From Methanomassiliicoccales archaeon UBA147 (GTDB lineage: Archaea; Thermoplasmatota; Thermoplasmata; SG8-5), in assembly GCA_002496385.1 (NCBI GenBank), contig DAJR01000066.1:1-23263 (forward strand): 23,263 nt of DNA, given 5' to 3'. Below, piece by piece: positions 21,131 to 23,263 of the stretch. The notes under the pieces are model-generated. The model was not told the origin of the DNA. It did no database searches and was given only the letters and a program-made list of their open reading frames with translations. Positions within the stretch are counted from its first letter, which is position 1, and each line of letters begins with the position of its first letter. The translations under genes and the position numbers were made by a program.

Positions 21131-21715
21131 ATGCCTGAGAAAACAAGGAATATCATTCTGGCATCTGCATCGCCCAGGCGTGCAGAGCTTCTCGCTTCGG
21201 TGTTAAAGGTTTTCCAGGTTTGCCCCAGCAATATAGAAGAAAAACACATGGCTGGAGGGTCCCCTGAAGATGCTGCGATGGCCAATGCAATGGGAAAGGC
21301 GCAGGAGGTATCGGCCCGGAATCCCGGGGCCATAGTCATCGGGGCTGATACGCTCGTGGTCCTTGACCGGCACATTTTTGGAAAACCTTCGGATGCCCGG
21401 GACGCTGTCGATGTTCTTACAAAACTCTCGGGCAAAAAGCATAGGGTGATAACCGGCGTGGCTGTGGTTTGTTGTGAAAAGTCAATCGGGGATTTCGCGA
21501 CCAGCGAAGTGACATTCAAGGCTCTGGATTCTGCTGCGATAGAGAAATATGTTGCTGAGAAAAGGCCGCTGGACAAAGCCGGTGCATACGGCATCCAGGA
21601 AGTGATGGATTATTTCGTGGAAAAATTGGAGGGGGATTACAACAATGTGGTGGGCCTGCCGACCGACCTTGTTGCGAGGATGGTCACTGATATGATAATG
21701 TTAACTTCGCCCTGA
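21131..21715 (+). CDS. maf: Maf family nucleoside triphosphate pyrophosphatase (probably dTTP/UTP-type)
   Basis: Hydrolyses non-canonical or surplus pyrimidine nucleoside triphosphates to the monophosphate and pyrophosphate (house-cleaning enzyme, cytoplasm). The 194-aa protein has the family signature ASASPRRAELL (11-21), catalytic Asp73 in GADTLVV, GKP (84-86), HRVITGVAV and PLDKAGAYGIQE; the last motif is typical of the YhdE/Maf dTTP/UTP group and not of the YceF m7GTP group. The usual length is about 190. An in-frame ATG at 21104 would add nine residues (MNKGFILRG); 21131 is preferred because family members begin a few residues before the ILAS strand, but the choice is not firm, as AAGGG precedes 21104. 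The gene is divergent from the reductase gene. Confidence 0.92.
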   Translation: MPEKTRNIILASASPRRAELLASVLKVFQVCPSNIEEKHMAGGSPEDAAMANAMGKAQEVSARNPGAIVIGADTLVVLDRHIFGKPSDARDAVDVLTKLSGKKHRVITGVAVVCCEKSIGDFATSEVTFKALDSAAIEKYVAEKRPLDKAGAYGIQEVMDYFVEKLEGDYNNVVGLPTDLVARMVTDMIMLTSP

Positions 21716-21807
21716 GGACAAAGTTTAATAGAAATATCAACATCCCCCGTGCTAAGGGGGGTTAATCTGCCTTGTGAAGGGGATTTGACCCGGTAGGAGG
21801 ATACTGA
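21716..21807 (+). promoter_or_regulatory. Intergenic region before the thiolase-like gene: TATA-like box, hairpin and SD
   Basis: TTTAATA (21724-21730) is a possible TATA box. CCCCC-GTGCTAA-GGGGG (21744-21760) is a 5-bp G/C hairpin that could end maf transcription or sit at the 5' end of the next mRNA. GGAGG (21796-21800) is 7 nt before ATG 21808 and fixes the start. Confidence 0.5.
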
Positions 21808-23238
21808 ATGATAACATTTAGCGACAGGCAACTGAAGATACCGAAGATGACCAAACCGGTCTATCTCGTCACTGGCGGAATGTCCAAATTTGCTAGGGCA
21901 TTCCCCGACAAGAGGACTGAAGAGATATGCATTGACTCGCTCACCGAGGCGGCCAGGTTCATTGACATGACACCGGCCCAGCTCAAGAAATACATACACA
22001 CCTGTTACTATGGCCACTTCGCGGACCATTTCGGCGACCAACTCCTTGGCGAGGCCGTCATCCATGACCGCCTGGGCCTGGACCCGCTCGGCAACATCGG
22101 GGTAAAGACCGGCGGAGCGACCGGTGGCTCGGTTTTCTGGGAGGCCTACAAGACCATTGCATCTGGCTACTCGGACTGCGTGTTGGCCATGGGATGGGAG
22201 AGAATGGATGAGGTCCCCACAGACGAGGGGAATAACCTGATTTCGTGCGCCGCGGACAAGGATTGGGAGACACCCATGGGTCACATCTACACAGGTTATT
22301 ACGCCGTGATGGCTCAGAAATACTGGCAGGTCTTCGGCAAGGAGGAAGATTCGTTCAGGAAGACAATGGCTGAGATTGCAGTCAAGAACCGAGGATACGC
22401 CAGGATGAACCCCCATGCCCAGGGGCCGATGGACATAACGGTGGAAGATGTTCTCAACTCGCCCATCGTTGCATATCCGCTCAGGGCCCTGGACTGCTGC
22501 CTCATGAGCGTCGGGGCGGCCTGCGGGATACTGGCGGATGAGAAGACCGCCTACGAGATGACAGACAACCCGCTGAGGATTGATGTCTCTGCGGCCAGTC
22601 ACACCCTCAGGGTCGCCGACAGGCGCAACATGGAGATTCCGCTGCTGCCCAATGAGACCAAGGAGCAGTACGCGGACCTGGGACAGAGATTCCCCGGTGG
22701 AGACAGGTATCCCGGGTTCAGCGGATTTTTGGCTGCCAGGATGGCGGCATACTACGCTTACAGGATGGTAGGTATTCACGATGTGAACGAGGACATGGAC
22801 CTTGTGGAACTGCATGACGCATTCACCATCAGCGATATCCAGACATACGAGGACATCGGCATTCGGCCCTACGGAGAGGGCAGGACATACGTGGAATCCG
22901 GCGACTGCTACCATACCAACCCGAAGACCGGGGAGCCGGGAAAACTTCCGGCGAATCTCTCCGGAGGACTCATCGGCAACATGCATGCGGTCGGAGCAAC
23001 CGGCATAATGCAGATTGTTGAGGTTGGCCAGCATCTCTGGAACCGCTGGGGCGAGATGCACGGCGATGAAGCGAAATGGGAACGATTTGGCCGCGAGAAA
23101 CCAAAGGACTGGAAGAACCTCCAGGTCCAGGGCGCCAAGCGCGGGTTGGCAATCAGCCATGCCGGCGTTGGTTCCCATGTCACCTGCACGATACTGCAGC
23201 ATCCGGACCATGTTCTTGAAGGGGGGACGTTACAATGA
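21808..23238 (+). CDS. Thiolase-superfamily protein (SCP-x type) lacking the nucleophilic Cys
   Basis: A 476-aa thiolase-fold protein. The position that carries the acyl-accepting Cys in SCP-x thiolases (NNCSTG type motif) reads VKTGGATGG here, with Gly103 in place of Cys. The two His motifs remain: ELHDAF (His336) and NMHAVGATG (His393). The last loop reads ISHAGVGS (His451) where many thiolases have a second Cys. The remaining scaffold is normal (SGYSDCVLAMGWERM, 119-133; SGGLIGNMHAVG). Without the Cys, ordinary thiolysis or Claisen chemistry is unlikely. Thiolase-like aldolases such as the Ltp2 family lack this Cys and act with a DUF35 partner, cleaving a beta-hydroxyacyl-CoA. The ATGA overlap with the next gene fits such a pair. 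Databases may label it acetyl-CoA acetyltransferase; I would not infer that reaction. Confidence 0.88.
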   Translation: MITFSDRQLKIPKMTKPVYLVTGGMSKFARAFPDKRTEEICIDSLTEAARFIDMTPAQLKKYIHTCYYGHFADHFGDQLLGEAVIHDRLGLDPLGNIGVKTGGATGGSVFWEAYKTIASGYSDCVLAMGWERMDEVPTDEGNNLISCAADKDWETPMGHIYTGYYAVMAQKYWQVFGKEEDSFRKTMAEIAVKNRGYARMNPHAQGPMDITVEDVLNSPIVAYPLRALDCCLMSVGAACGILADEKTAYEMTDNPLRIDVSAASHTLRVADRRNMEIPLLPNETKEQYADLGQRFPGGDRYPGFSGFLAARMAAYYAYRMVGIHDVNEDMDLVELHDAFTISDIQTYEDIGIRPYGEGRTYVESGDCYHTNPKTGEPGKLPANLSGGLIGNMHAVGATGIMQIVEVGQHLWNRWGEMHGDEAKWERFGREKPKDWKNLQVQGAKRGLAISHAGVGSHVTCTILQHPDHVLEGGTLQ

Positions 23239-23263
23239 AAAAGGAACATCTGGCATCGAAAGA
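23235..23263 (+). CDS. Start of a translationally coupled gene, probable DUF35 OB-fold partner (cut by window edge)
   Basis: Only nine codons are visible (MKKEHLASK). The ATG overlaps the TGA of the thiolase-like gene as ATGA, and a G-rich SD-like run (AAGGGGGGA) lies about 8 nt upstream, so translation is likely coupled. Archaeal thiolase-type genes are commonly followed by a Zn-ribbon/OB-fold DUF35 gene, which is the reason for the call. The visible residues alone do not prove it. Confidence 0.5.

Noticed and set aside
21637..23211. 524-codon open frame on the minus strand, longer than the thiolase-like gene it overlaps
   Set aside because: It is antisense to a gene with clear family motifs and a GGAGG start. 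Its translation is rich in Cys, His, Pro and Arg with no recognisable domain, as expected for a shadow frame in GC-biased codons.
1..23263. rRNA, tRNA, insertion sequences, integrases and CRISPR arrays
   Set aside because: None was seen; intergenic gaps are all under 200 bases and almost fully explained by promoters and leaders.

Overview
The window looks like a chromosomal piece of a heterotrophic archaeon, most likely in or near the Thermoplasmatota. This rests on archaeal TATA-like boxes in short intergenic gaps, a thiolase-family gene overlapping a second start codon as in archaeal thiolase/DUF35 pairs, and very large secreted proteases with FN3, CARDB-like and Ig-like modules. Shine-Dalgarno sequences are used widely: GGAGG lies exactly 7 nt before the start of four genes. 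The taxon is an inference from gene content; there is no rRNA or tRNA here.

Layout. Minus strand, in order of transcription from right to left: a lysine-catabolism pair (lysine-ketoglutarate reductase, 21053-19752; saccharopine dehydrogenase, 19609-18290); a 2710-aa secreted subtilisin-like protein (18092-9960); ornithine aminotransferase (9802-8603); a 2080-aa secreted protein carrying both a clostripain-type (C11) and a carboxypeptidase-type (M14) peptidase domain (8467-2225); a 429-aa coiled-coil protein (2171-882); and an isocitrate/isopropylmalate dehydrogenase family gene cut by the window edge (874-1). Plus strand: a Maf nucleotide pyrophosphatase (21131-21715), divergent from the reductase; a thiolase-superfamily gene (21808-23238); and the first codons of a translationally coupled gene (23235 onward), probably its DUF35 partner. 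No intergenic gap exceeds 200 bases.

How the parts may fit. The two giant proteins have signal peptides and share a 156-162 residue C-terminal domain, so they are probably placed in the same compartment by the same route. At least one can cut proteins both internally and from the C-terminus. Ornithine aminotransferase and the two saccharopine-pathway enzymes would then feed ornithine/arginine and lysine carbon into central metabolism, giving glutamate and semialdehydes. The picture is an extracellular-protein-scavenging island. This is inferred from gene content and adjacency.

Most notable points: the subtilisin-like giant has lost its catalytic Asp and oxyanion Asn motifs while keeping His and Ser, and its core is split by an out-of-phase FN3 array; the thiolase-like protein has Gly where the nucleophilic Cys should be, resembling thiolase-fold aldolases that pair with DUF35 proteins; the two lysine genes share an identical 14-nt upstream motif; and the two giants share a C-terminal domain with no known anchor signal.
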